From an uncultured Eubacteriales bacterium (GTDB taxonomy: Bacteria; Bacillota; Clostridia; Oscillospirales; CAG-272): 27,330 nt of DNA. The stretch spans positions 1 through 27,330 of the forward strand of contig URDS01000023.1 in the NCBI GenBank assembly GCA_900546635.1, given 5' to 3'. How positions within the stretch are numbered: the stretch's first letter is position 1; each line of letters starts with the position of its first letter. Below the pieces are notes generated by a model that did not search any database, had not been told where the DNA came from, and saw only the letters and a program-made list of their open reading frames with translations. Positions 7,223 through 14,745 of this stretch are shown in pieces. A program made the translations under genes and the position numbers.

Positions 7223-8164
7223 TTGGAACTAAAACTATTTGACCTGCACTGCGACACGCCATATCGAATATACACCGAACATCAGCCTCTGAAATCCAAT
7301 TCTTTTCATATTGCAATAGACAAAATTGCAAAATACAAAAAATATGTTCAGATCGCCGCCATTTGGAGCGACAAACGCAAAAGCGACGACGAGGCCTATT
7401 CGCTGTTCTGGCGTATTTTAAACAATTTTAAATGCGAGATTGAAAGCAATCGGCAAAGCGCCGCGATCTGCCGCACGTTCGGGGATCTGCAGCAGTTGCC
7501 CGATCATACCGCGGCCTTTTTTCTGGCTATAGAGGACGCGCGGATTCTTTCCGGAAATATCGAGCGGATTCACGAAGTGTATGATGCGGGCGTACGCTTT
7601 ATGTCTTTAAACTGGGCAGGAGAAAATGCGCTCGGCGGCGGATACGACACCAATTCTCCGCTTACGCACCTCGGACGAAGCGTAGTTAAAACGGCCTTTG
7701 ATCTCGGAATCGCCATCGACGTTTCCCATTCTTCCCAAAGAGTAGTGGACGAAATTGTCGAAATGGCAATCTCCGCCCGACGGCCGATTCTGGCTTCGCA
7801 CTCCGACTCCAATACGATTGCCGTCCATCCGCGCAATCTGACCGATGAACAATTTATAAAAATCAAACGATGCGGCGGGATTGTCGGCATTTCGCTTGCG
7901 CGCGCCCACCTGTGCGGTAACGATACCTGCATTTCTTCGATTGCGAGCATTATTGAACATATTGAATACTTTCTCGGTCTGGATGGTCAACACACCATCT
8001 GTCTCGGATGTGACTTTGACGGTATCGAAACGCTGCCGGAGGGTATTCACGGCATCGATCAGCTTGAACGTCTCGCCGACGCAATGTCGGCGCGTAATTT
8101 CAGCGATGAACTGATTCACGCAATCTTTTATCAAAACGCTTATAATTTTTTAAAGAAACTGTAA
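7223..8164 (+). CDS. Membrane-dipeptidase-family (renal dipeptidase, M19) metallopeptidase
   Basis: M19 enzymes are dinuclear zinc peptidases acting on dipeptides, including ones with a D-residue. The 313-residue protein keeps the metal ligands: His9 and Asp11 in FDLHCDTP, Glu104 in LAIEDARI, His169 in VSHSS and His193 in ASHSD. A C-terminal CDFDG motif is also present. No signal peptide is visible, so it is likely cytoplasmic as in many bacteria. The start is TTG at 7223, with a perfect AGGAGG (7210-7215) 7 nt upstream, and it gives the conserved N-terminus directly. It sits between yraN and thrC with gaps of about 15 bp. Confidence 0.92.
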   Translation: MELKLFDLHCDTPYRIYTEHQPLKSNSFHIAIDKIAKYKKYVQIAAIWSDKRKSDDEAYSLFWRILNNFKCEIESNRQSAAICRTFGDLQQLPDHTAAFFLAIEDARILSGNIERIHEVYDAGVRFMSLNWAGENALGGGYDTNSPLTHLGRSVVKTAFDLGIAIDVSHSSQRVVDEIVEMAISARRPILASHSDSNTIAVHPRNLTDEQFIKIKRCGGIVGISLARAHLCGNDTCISSIASIIEHIEYFLGLDGQHTICLGCDFDGIETLPEGIHGIDQLERLADAMSARNFSDELIHAIFYQNAYNFLKKL

Positions 8165-8180
8165 ATGGAAAGGTAAGATC

Positions 8181-9665
8181 ATGAAGTACAAAAGCACCAG
8201 AAGTGTAAATGATTCCTGCGGCGTTTCCGCCGCACAGGCAATCAAACAGGGGCTGGCCGCGGACGGCGGTTTGTTTATGCCGGAATTTATTCCGAAACTG
8301 TCTTGCGACATGCTCACATCATTGACTTCCAAAGACTATGTCGGCCGCGCTGTGGAGATACTCTCCATGTTTTTGGACGATTATACCAAAGAGGAACTTG
8401 CCAAAGACTGCGAAGCCGCTTACAGCACGCAAAAATTTCCCGGCGGCGCCGCGCCGTGCGTGCAAATCGATGACAAAATCCACGCGCTTGAACTCTGGCA
8501 CGGTCCGACCTGCGCATTTAAAGACATGGCGCTGCAGATCATGCCCCGCCTTTTATGCCGCGCTCTGGAGAAAACCGACGAAAACCGCACGGCGATGATC
8601 CTTGTCGCAACCTCCGGCGATACCGGAAAAGCGGCGCTTGAGGGATATCGCGATCTGGAAAAGATCAAAATCAAAGTCTACTACCCTGTTGACGGCGTCA
8701 GCCGCGTGCAAAAACTGCAAATGGCAACGCAGGGCGGCGGCAATGTGGATGTCTGCGCCATACGCGGGAATTTTGACGACGCGCAAACCGGCGTGAAGCG
8801 CATTTTTGCCGATACCGACACTGCAAAAGAACTCGATCTCCGCGGAATTTTCCTTTCCAGCGCCAACTCCATCAACTGGGGGCGCCTTGCTCCGCAGATT
8901 GTATACTATATCTCCGCATACTGCGATATGGTGCGCTCCGGCGTAATTCAAATGGGCGAACCGATCGATGTCTGCGTGCCGACCGGCAACTTCGGCAATA
9001 TTTTTGCCGCCTATATTGCCAAGCAAATGGGGCTTCCGATCGATACGCTGATCTGCGCTTCCAATCAAAATAACATTTTGACCGATTTTCTTGCTACCGG
9101 CACGTATGACCGCAACCGGCAGTTCTACACCACCATGTCGCCGTCCATGGATATTCTGATTTCAAGCAATTTGGAACGACTTCTGTATCTGCTCGGCGGG
9201 GCTGAAAGGACCGCGCAGTACATGCGCTCGTTGTCTGAAAGCGGAAGCTATACGCTGGACGCAGACATTAAGGCCGCAATCGATCAGGATTTCAAAGGCT
9301 ATTTCTGCGACGAGGCAAACACCGCGCGAACCATAAAAGAAACCTTTGAAAAGCATCGCTATCTCTGCGACACGCACACCGCCGTCGGCTTGTACTGCGC
9401 GAAACAATACCAAAAGCAGACGAACAGTAAAAATCAATTGCTGCTCGCCTCTACCGCAAGCCCCTACAAATTTGCAAACGACGTATATACCGCTTTGACG
9501 GATACAACTGCCGAAAATGAACTGCGCGCGCTCACCGCACTCGCAGAATACACCAAAACCGAGATTCCGGCACCGCTGCGCGATCTTGACAAACGCGCCG
9601 TGCGCTTTACAAAAACAATTGATGCCGCCGAAATGAACGCGGATGTGCTCGATTTTGCAATCTGA
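8181..9665 (+). CDS. thrC: Threonine synthase
   Basis: This PLP enzyme converts O-phosphohomoserine to threonine. The 494-residue length and the N-terminal YKSTR and ADGGLFMPE blocks fit the longer bacterial and fungal class of ThrC. The PLP lysine is Lys114 in GPTCAFKDMALQ. The phosphate-binding region ATSGDTGKAALEG and the later VPTGNFGNIFA block are intact. Its presence in the same gene run as the ApgM-like gene is the main reason to suspect that gene supplies phosphohomoserine. No thrB or hom gene is in the window. No leader or T-box lies before it, so it depends on the operon promoter. Confidence 0.96.
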   Translation: MKYKSTRSVNDSCGVSAAQAIKQGLAADGGLFMPEFIPKLSCDMLTSLTSKDYVGRAVEILSMFLDDYTKEELAKDCEAAYSTQKFPGGAAPCVQIDDKIHALELWHGPTCAFKDMALQIMPRLLCRALEKTDENRTAMILVATSGDTGKAALEGYRDLEKIKIKVYYPVDGVSRVQKLQMATQGGGNVDVCAIRGNFDDAQTGVKRIFADTDTAKELDLRGIFLSSANSINWGRLAPQIVYYISAYCDMVRSGVIQMGEPIDVCVPTGNFGNIFAAYIAKQMGLPIDTLICASNQNNILTDFLATGTYDRNRQFYTTMSPSMDILISSNLERLLYLLGGAERTAQYMRSLSESGSYTLDADIKAAIDQDFKGYFCDEANTARTIKETFEKHRYLCDTHTAVGLYCAKQYQKQTNSKNQLLLASTASPYKFANDVYTALTDTTAENELRALTALAEYTKTEIPAPLRDLDKRAVRFTKTIDAAEMNADVLDFAI

Positions 9666-9685
9666 TCGGCATATGGGAGAATACG

Positions 9686-10435
9686 ATGTCGATTTACACC
9701 ATTGCAGATCTGCATCTTTCCATCGGCGCGGGCGTTGAAAAATCCATGGAAGTATTCGGCCGACGCTGGCAGGGATACACCGAAAAGCTGAAAAAAAACT
9801 GGTGTGCCGTGGTAGAACCCGATGATTCGGTCATTATTCCCGGTGATATTTCGTGGGCGCTCTGCCTTACCAATGCGCTGGAAGATTTAAAATTTATCAA
9901 CGCATTACCCGGAACAAAATATCTCGGAAAAGGCAATCATGATTTCTGGTGGACAACGCAGAAAAAAATGAATGAATTTTTCCAGGCAAACAACCTGAAT
10001 ACGCTTCGGCTGATGCACAACTGCGCCTATGAAGTCGAAGGATATATCGTATGCGGTACGCGCGGGTGGTTTTATGACGATACCGCATCCGGAATCCCCG
10101 ACAATACCGATTTTACAAAACTGGTCAATCGGGAAACACAGCGTCTGCGCCTCAGTCTTGAAGCCGCGCGCGAATTACAGGAAACAAACGGAAAGCCAAT
10201 TTTGGTCTTTTTACATTTTCCGCCTGTCTGGAACGGATGCGTATGCAGTCCCTTTATAGAACTGCTTTCGGAATACGGAATTAAAAAGTGTTATTTCGGA
10301 CATATTCACGGTGCATATTATGCACCGCCCAGTACTGAATACGCAGGAATCCACTTTGCCATGATTTCAGCCGATTACCTCAATTTTATTCCCCGCATCA
10401 TTTCCCCGCCTGATTTTGATTCGTATATTGAATGA
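9686..10435 (+). CDS. Calcineurin-like metallophosphoesterase
   Basis: The 249-residue protein has the complete dimetal phosphoesterase signature: Asp8 and His10 in IADLHLS, Asp54 in IPGDISWA, Asn84-His85 in GKGNHDFWW, His177 in FLHFPP, and His206 and His208 in FGHIHG. It is probably a cytoplasmic phosphohydrolase. The substrate cannot be told from sequence. It lies 20 bp after thrC and ends the gene run. No strong GC-rich terminator follows; there is only an AT palindrome, before the tig promoter. Confidence 0.88.
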   Translation: MSIYTIADLHLSIGAGVEKSMEVFGRRWQGYTEKLKKNWCAVVEPDDSVIIPGDISWALCLTNALEDLKFINALPGTKYLGKGNHDFWWTTQKKMNEFFQANNLNTLRLMHNCAYEVEGYIVCGTRGWFYDDTASGIPDNTDFTKLVNRETQRLRLSLEAARELQETNGKPILVFLHFPPVWNGCVCSPFIELLSEYGIKKCYFGHIHGAYYAPPSTEYAGIHFAMISADYLNFIPRIISPPDFDSYIE

Positions 10436-10450
10436 ATTTTATAAAATTGC

Positions 10451-10479
10451 TTGACATTATTTAAATATCGAAGTAAAAT
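10451..10479 (+). promoter_or_regulatory. tig promoter
   Basis: A perfect TTGACA (10451-10456), a 17-bp spacer and TAAAAT (10474-10479) lie about 45 bp before the tig start. This is one of the best sigma-A matches in the window. Confidence 0.8.
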
Positions 10480-10522
10480 AATAGATGTGCATGATAACAG
10501 AAGATTTTTGGAGGACATTTAA

Positions 10523-11971
10523 ATGAGTTTTAAGAAAGCCGAGAAACAGGAAACAAATGTATACGTCATTGAGTTTCAAATTGAGAAAGCGGACTTTGAT
10601 GCCGCAAATGACAAAGCGTTCCGCAAGAATGCAAAAAACATTAATATTCCCGGCTTCAGAAAAGGCAAGGCACCCCGAAATATAATTGAAAAAATGTACG
10701 GCAAAGGTGTATTCTATGAAGAAGCGGTTAACGACTGCCTGCCCGCCGCTTATGAAGACGCTGCAAAAGCCTCCGGCCTTGAGATCATCGGCCAGCCCGA
10801 ATTTGACATTGTAACGATAGACGAAAACGGCGTTGCCATGACCGCCAAAGTCACCACAAAACCGGAAGTCAAAATTGACGGCTATAAGGGAATCAAGGCA
10901 ACGAAAGATGTAAAGAGCGCAACAGCCGCAGACGTAAAAGCCGAGATTGAAAAAGTACGCGAACGCAACAGCCGCGAAATTGAAGTCACCGACCGCGCTG
11001 CCAAAAAAGACGATATTGTCAACATTGACTTTGACGGTTCTATTGACGGCAAAGCTTTTGAGGGCGGCAAGGCTGAAGGACACAATCTGAAAATCGGTTC
11101 CGGCGCATTCATTCCCGGATTTGAGGATCAGATTATCGGTCACGCAATCGGCGATGAATTTGATGTAACCGTTACATTCCCCGAAGACTATCACGCAACT
11201 GAACTTGCCGGCAAACCCGCCGTCTTTAAAGTCAAAGTAAACGGGATCAAGATTACCGAACTGCCCGCTCTAGACGATGAATTTGCAAAAGATGTATCGG
11301 AATTTGATACGTTTGATGAATATAAAGCAGATGTCAAGGCAAAAATCAACGAGAGAAATGAAAAGGCTGCCGACGCACAGGTGGACGAACAACTGACCGA
11401 CGCAGTGATTGATTTGCTCGAAGCGGAAATTCCGGAGGTCATGTACACTGCGGAAACCGAAAACTTCGTCCGCGATTACGACAACCGTCTGCGTATGCAG
11501 GGACTTGACCTGAATACATACTTCAAGTATACGGGTCAAACATTGGATATGCTCCGTCAGCAGATGCGTCCGCAGGCTGAAAAACAGGTAAAGATGCGCC
11601 TCGCACTTGAAGCAATTGCGAAACTGGAAGCTTTGACGGCATCCGACGAGGAGATTGAAGAAGAGATCGGCAAAATTGCACAAGCATATAACATCGAAGC
11701 CGATCAGGTTAAAAACTCAATTGCCAAAGAGGACATTGCAGCGGATATTGTCGTTAAGAAAGCATTCGATCTTGTAAAGGCAAATGCCTCCATCACAAAA
11801 GCTTCTAAAAAAGCGGCAAAAGAAAATACATCTGCCGAGGACAGTTCCGATGCTGAAAAAGCCACGGTAAAAAAAGCCGCAACCGCAAAATCCACCGCTG
11901 AACCCAAAAAAGCCCCTGCCAAAAAAACTGCCGCAAAGCAAACGGCGAAAAAAGAAACTGAAGAAAAATAA
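10523..11971 (+). CDS. tig: Trigger factor, with a Lys/Ala-rich C-terminal extension
   Basis: Trigger factor is the ribosome-bound chaperone and peptidyl-prolyl isomerase. The N-terminal domain contains the L23-binding region (PGFRKGKAPRNIIEKMYG, about 47-64). The FKBP-like domain follows (GSGAFIPGFEDQIIGH region), then the helical chaperone domain. At 482 residues it is about 50 longer than usual. The excess is a low-complexity tail from about residue 423 rich in Lys, Ala, Thr and Glu, resembling histone H1-type tails. The ribosome site is GGAGG. It heads tig-clpP-clpX, a widely conserved order. Confidence 0.96.
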   Translation: MSFKKAEKQETNVYVIEFQIEKADFDAANDKAFRKNAKNINIPGFRKGKAPRNIIEKMYGKGVFYEEAVNDCLPAAYEDAAKASGLEIIGQPEFDIVTIDENGVAMTAKVTTKPEVKIDGYKGIKATKDVKSATAADVKAEIEKVRERNSREIEVTDRAAKKDDIVNIDFDGSIDGKAFEGGKAEGHNLKIGSGAFIPGFEDQIIGHAIGDEFDVTVTFPEDYHATELAGKPAVFKVKVNGIKITELPALDDEFAKDVSEFDTFDEYKADVKAKINERNEKAADAQVDEQLTDAVIDLLEAEIPEVMYTAETENFVRDYDNRLRMQGLDLNTYFKYTGQTLDMLRQQMRPQAEKQVKMRLALEAIAKLEALTASDEEIEEEIGKIAQAYNIEADQVKNSIAKEDIAADIVVKKAFDLVKANASITKASKKAAKENTSAEDSSDAEKATVKKAATAKSTAEPKKAPAKKTAAKQTAKKETEEK

Positions 11972-11975
11972 TTTT

Positions 11976-11998
11976 GGGCGGGTACTTGCTACCCGCCC
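11976..11998 (+). terminator. GC-rich hairpin between tig and clpP
   Basis: GGGCGGGTA (11976-11984) pairs perfectly with TACCCGCCC (11990-11998) around a 5-nt loop, right after the tig stop. There is no T-tract, so full termination is doubtful. It may stabilise the tig 3' end or reduce read-through into clpP. No clear separate clpP promoter is visible. Confidence 0.5.
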
Positions 11999-12027
11999 TG
12001 CTATTCTGACGAAAAGAGGTAAACAAT

Positions 12028-12612
12028 ATGGCACTAGTCCCTATGGTCGTAGAACAGACCAACCGCGGCGAGCGTTCCTATGACATTTATTCCAGACTGC
12101 TCAATGACCGAATCGTGATGTTGACCGACGAAGTCAACGACACCACCGCCTCTCTTGTCGTGGCACAGCTTTTGTATCTGGAAGCACAGGACCCCGACAA
12201 AGATATTTCTCTGTACATTAACAGTCCCGGCGGTTCGGTTTCAGCCGGATTTTCCATTTACGACACAATGAATTTCATCAAATGCGATGTTTCCACCATT
12301 TGCCTCGGCATGGCTGCTTCCATGGGGGCTTTTCTGCTCTCTGCCGGCGCAAAGGGCAAACGACTTGCTCTGCCGAACAGTGTTATCATGATTCATCAAC
12401 CGCTCGGCGGCGCGCAAGGACAGGCCAGCGACATTAAAATCCATGCTGAGCATATTTTGAAAACGAAAGCCAAACTAAATGAGATCCTGGCCAAGAATAC
12501 CGGAAAGCCTTTAGAAATCATCGAACGGGATACAGATCGCGATAATTTCATGTCTGCCGAAGAAGCGATGGCCTACGGTTTAATTGATAAGGTAATTGAA
12601 AAACATCCCTGA
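12028..12612 (+). CDS. clpP: ATP-dependent Clp protease proteolytic subunit
   Basis: ClpP forms the tetradecameric serine protease barrel that works with ClpX. The 194-residue protein has the catalytic triad: Ser98 in GMAASMGAFLL, His123 in IMIHQPLGG and Asp172 in DTDRDNFM. The N-terminal VPMVVEQTNRGERSYDIYSR matches mature ClpP closely, with almost no propeptide. AGAGG precedes the ATG. clpX follows after 13 bp. Confidence 0.97.
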   Translation: MALVPMVVEQTNRGERSYDIYSRLLNDRIVMLTDEVNDTTASLVVAQLLYLEAQDPDKDISLYINSPGGSVSAGFSIYDTMNFIKCDVSTICLGMAASMGAFLLSAGAKGKRLALPNSVIMIHQPLGGAQGQASDIKIHAEHILKTKAKLNEILAKNTGKPLEIIERDTDRDNFMSAEEAMAYGLIDKVIEKHP

Positions 12613-12625
12613 TTAGGAGAAACAG

Positions 12626-13897
12626 ATGCCGATCAACGAACAAGATAAAAAACTGTACTGCTCTTTCTGCGGGCGCAGCGAGGATGAAGTCAATATATTG
12701 ATTCCGGCTGCAAAACCCGGCTCTGCAATCTGCAGTGACTGCATTTCGACCTGCGTGGCTTTTTTAGATGAATTTTCCGCAAATCAAGAGGCAGAACCCA
12801 ATGACGACGGCGAACCGTTGACGGTTGAAACATTGCCGCGCCCTATGGAAATTAAAGCGATATTGGATCAATACGTCATCGGTCAGGACGATGCCAAACG
12901 TGTTTTGTCCGTTGCGGTATATAACCACTACAAACGGCTGATCTACCGTGACCAAAACCGCAAAGCAAAACAGCAGGATGACATTGAAATTCAAAAAAGC
13001 AATGTTCTGCTGCTCGGTCCGACCGGCGTGGGCAAGACGTTTTTAGCCCAAACTTTAGCAAAAGCTTTAAAAGTTCCCTTTGCCATTGCGGATGCAACAA
13101 CGCTGACCGAAGCCGGATATGTCGGTGAAGATGTGGAAAATATTTTGCTCCGTCTGATACAGGCTGCCGATTATAATGTTGAAAAAGCGGAACGCGGTAT
13201 CATTTATATTGACGAGATTGATAAAATTTCACGCCGCGGCGAAAATCGTTCCATTACAAGAGACGTTTCAGGTGAGGGCGTGCAGCAGGCGCTTTTGAAG
13301 ATTTTAGAGGGAACGATTGCGAACGTGCCGCCGCAGGGCGGGCGCAAGCATCCCAACCAGGATTTTATACAGATCAATACCGAAAACATTCTTTTCATTT
13401 GCGGCGGCGCCTTTGACGGGCTGGATAAAATCATCGAAAAACGCAAAGGCAGCCAAATTATCGGATTCGGAAGCGAAATCAAAAAGAAACAGGAAAAAAG
13501 CGCTACCGGAATCTATAAAGATGTCAATGCGCATGACATTATCAAATACGGCTTGATTCCGGAACTTGTTGGACGTCTTCCGATTATCGTTGCCCTCGAA
13601 AGCCTGGATGAGGCTGCATTGATTCGCATTCTGAAAGAACCCAAAAACGCAATCGTAAAACAATATATAAAACTCATGGGACTCGACGGCGTAGAACTGA
13701 AATTTGATGAAGATGCCTGCGCCGCTGTCGCAAACTTAGCTATTCAGCGCAATATCGGTGCACGCGGACTGCGCTCAATCTTGGAGGAAATCATGATGCC
13801 GATTATGTATGAAATCCCCTCCAAAAGCGACATCAAAGAAGTTACCGTGACCAAAGAACTGGTAAATAAACTGGAACATCCAAAACAAGTAAGCTAA
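12626..13897 (+). CDS. clpX: ATP-dependent Clp protease ATP-binding subunit ClpX
   Basis: ClpX is the AAA+ unfoldase that feeds substrates to ClpP. The 423-residue protein starts with a zinc-binding domain (Cys12, Cys15, Cys36, Cys39). The Walker A is GPTGVGKT (131-138), the pore loop is GYVGEDV (164-170) and the Walker B is IIYIDEIDK (192-200). The sensor and C-terminal region NIGARGLRSILE is intact. It is co-transcribed with clpP and followed by a strong terminator. Confidence 0.97.
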   Translation: MPINEQDKKLYCSFCGRSEDEVNILIPAAKPGSAICSDCISTCVAFLDEFSANQEAEPNDDGEPLTVETLPRPMEIKAILDQYVIGQDDAKRVLSVAVYNHYKRLIYRDQNRKAKQQDDIEIQKSNVLLLGPTGVGKTFLAQTLAKALKVPFAIADATTLTEAGYVGEDVENILLRLIQAADYNVEKAERGIIYIDEIDKISRRGENRSITRDVSGEGVQQALLKILEGTIANVPPQGGRKHPNQDFIQINTENILFICGGAFDGLDKIIEKRKGSQIIGFGSEIKKKQEKSATGIYKDVNAHDIIKYGLIPELVGRLPIIVALESLDEAALIRILKEPKNAIVKQYIKLMGLDGVELKFDEDACAAVANLAIQRNIGARGLRSILEEIMMPIMYEIPSKSDIKEVTVTKELVNKLEHPKQVS

Positions 13898-13910
13898 CGA
13901 TTCTCAATTC

Positions 13911-13953
13911 AAAATATCCCGTTGAAAATTAGATTTTCAACGGGATATTTTTG
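13911..13953. terminator. Bidirectional terminator between clpX and the DtxR-family gene
   Basis: An 18-bp perfect stem runs from 13911-13928 to 13934-13951 with a 5-nt loop (TTAGA). It is flanked by A-rich and T-rich ends, so it serves both converging transcripts. Confidence 0.9.
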
Positions 13954-14388
13954 TTATACGCGTTTTTCTTTTTGCATTTTCAAAGTCAAAAACTCAATGT
14001 TTTTGATGGTCTGCATATTTAAAAAATGCTCGATTTTTTCAACTTGCTCAAGCTCGTTGTCCGATCGGTTCAGCAAACACAAAAAACGGTGGAGTACATC
14101 ATGTCGATGCAAAAGATAGCGCCCGATTTCCGCCCCTTTTGCAGTTGTCACAATGAAGCCATATTTTTGGAAATCCACATATCCGTTCTCTTTCAGATGC
14201 GTTGTCATTTTGGAAGCGGACGAAGGACGAACATGCAGCCGATCGGCAAGATCACGCATACGCACAACTTCCGCGCTGCGCAACATCCTGCAAATCATTT
14301 CCAAATAATCCTGCATAGCCGGTGTCAGCGTATCCGTTTCCAGCAATTGATAGCCCTTTAGAGTATAAAAACCATTTATATCCGCCAT
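13954..14388 (-). CDS. DtxR/MntR-family metal-dependent transcriptional regulator
   Basis: This 144-residue regulator has an N-terminal winged helix (about 20-75), including MRDLADRLHVRPSSASKMTTHLKENGYV, followed by the dimerisation and metal-binding helices. It lacks the C-terminal SH3-like domain of DtxR/IdeR, so it is MntR-sized. It is divergent from feoA-feoB with a 100-bp gap holding an inverted repeat, so it most likely controls ferrous iron uptake in response to Fe(II) or Mn(II). Which metal it senses cannot be told from sequence. The start is ATG at 14388, with AAAGGGAA just upstream. Confidence 0.9.
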   Translation of the reverse strand: MADINGFYTLKGYQLLETDTLTPAMQDYLEMICRMLRSAEVVRMRDLADRLHVRPSSASKMTTHLKENGYVDFQKYGFIVTTAKGAEIGRYLLHRHDVLHRFLCLLNRSDNELEQVEKIEHFLNMQTIKNIEFLTLKMQKEKRV

Positions 14389-14437
14389 ATGCTTCCCTTT
14401 CCAATCACAATTCCCGCTTATTTTTAATACAATAGCA

Positions 14438-14464
14438 TTAGGAAAGAAAGTTTCCTTAACCTAA
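14438..14464. promoter_or_regulatory. Candidate DtxR-family operator in the feo intergenic region
   Basis: TTAGGAAA (14438-14445) and TTTCCTTAA (14451-14459) form an imperfect inverted repeat with a 5-bp spacer. CCTAA follows at 14460-14464. The TTAGG/CCTAA half-sites resemble DtxR/IdeR boxes. A TACAAT (14428-14433) just upstream may be the feoA -10, putting the repeat over the start of transcription. The -35 match is weak. Confidence 0.55.
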
Positions 14465-14488
14465 ATTTATGAAAAGGACAATGTGAAT

Positions 14489-14722
14489 ATGAATCAGCAC
14501 CCTTGCTTAAATGATATAAAACCCGGCGAAAAAGCCAAAATACGAGCACTGGTTTCAAGCGGCAGTATCCGCCGCAGACTATTAGACATAGGATTGATTG
14601 AGGATACAGAAGTGGAATGCCTCGGTCGAAGCCCCGGTGGAGATCCGACGGCATTTCTGATTCGCGGCGCGGTAATTGCAATTCGTTCGGAGGACTGCGG
14701 AAACATTCTGATCTGTCCATAA
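14489..14722 (+). CDS. feoA: Ferrous iron transport protein A
   Basis: FeoA is a small SH3-like cytoplasmic protein needed for FeoB-mediated Fe(II) uptake. The 77-residue product shows the family pattern: a proline-glycine turn (DIKPGEKAKI), then RRRLLDIGLIEDTEVECLGRSPGGDP, then the AVIAIRSEDCGNILI end. An in-frame GTG at 14483 is the alternative start. AAGGA (14474-14478) lies 4 nt before GTG and 10 nt before ATG, so I prefer the ATG. feoB starts 23 bp downstream. Confidence 0.9.
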   Translation: MNQHPCLNDIKPGEKAKIRALVSSGSIRRRLLDIGLIEDTEVECLGRSPGGDPTAFLIRGAVIAIRSEDCGNILICP

Positions 14723-14745
14723 TTCCAATATGCGAGGTGAAGTCT

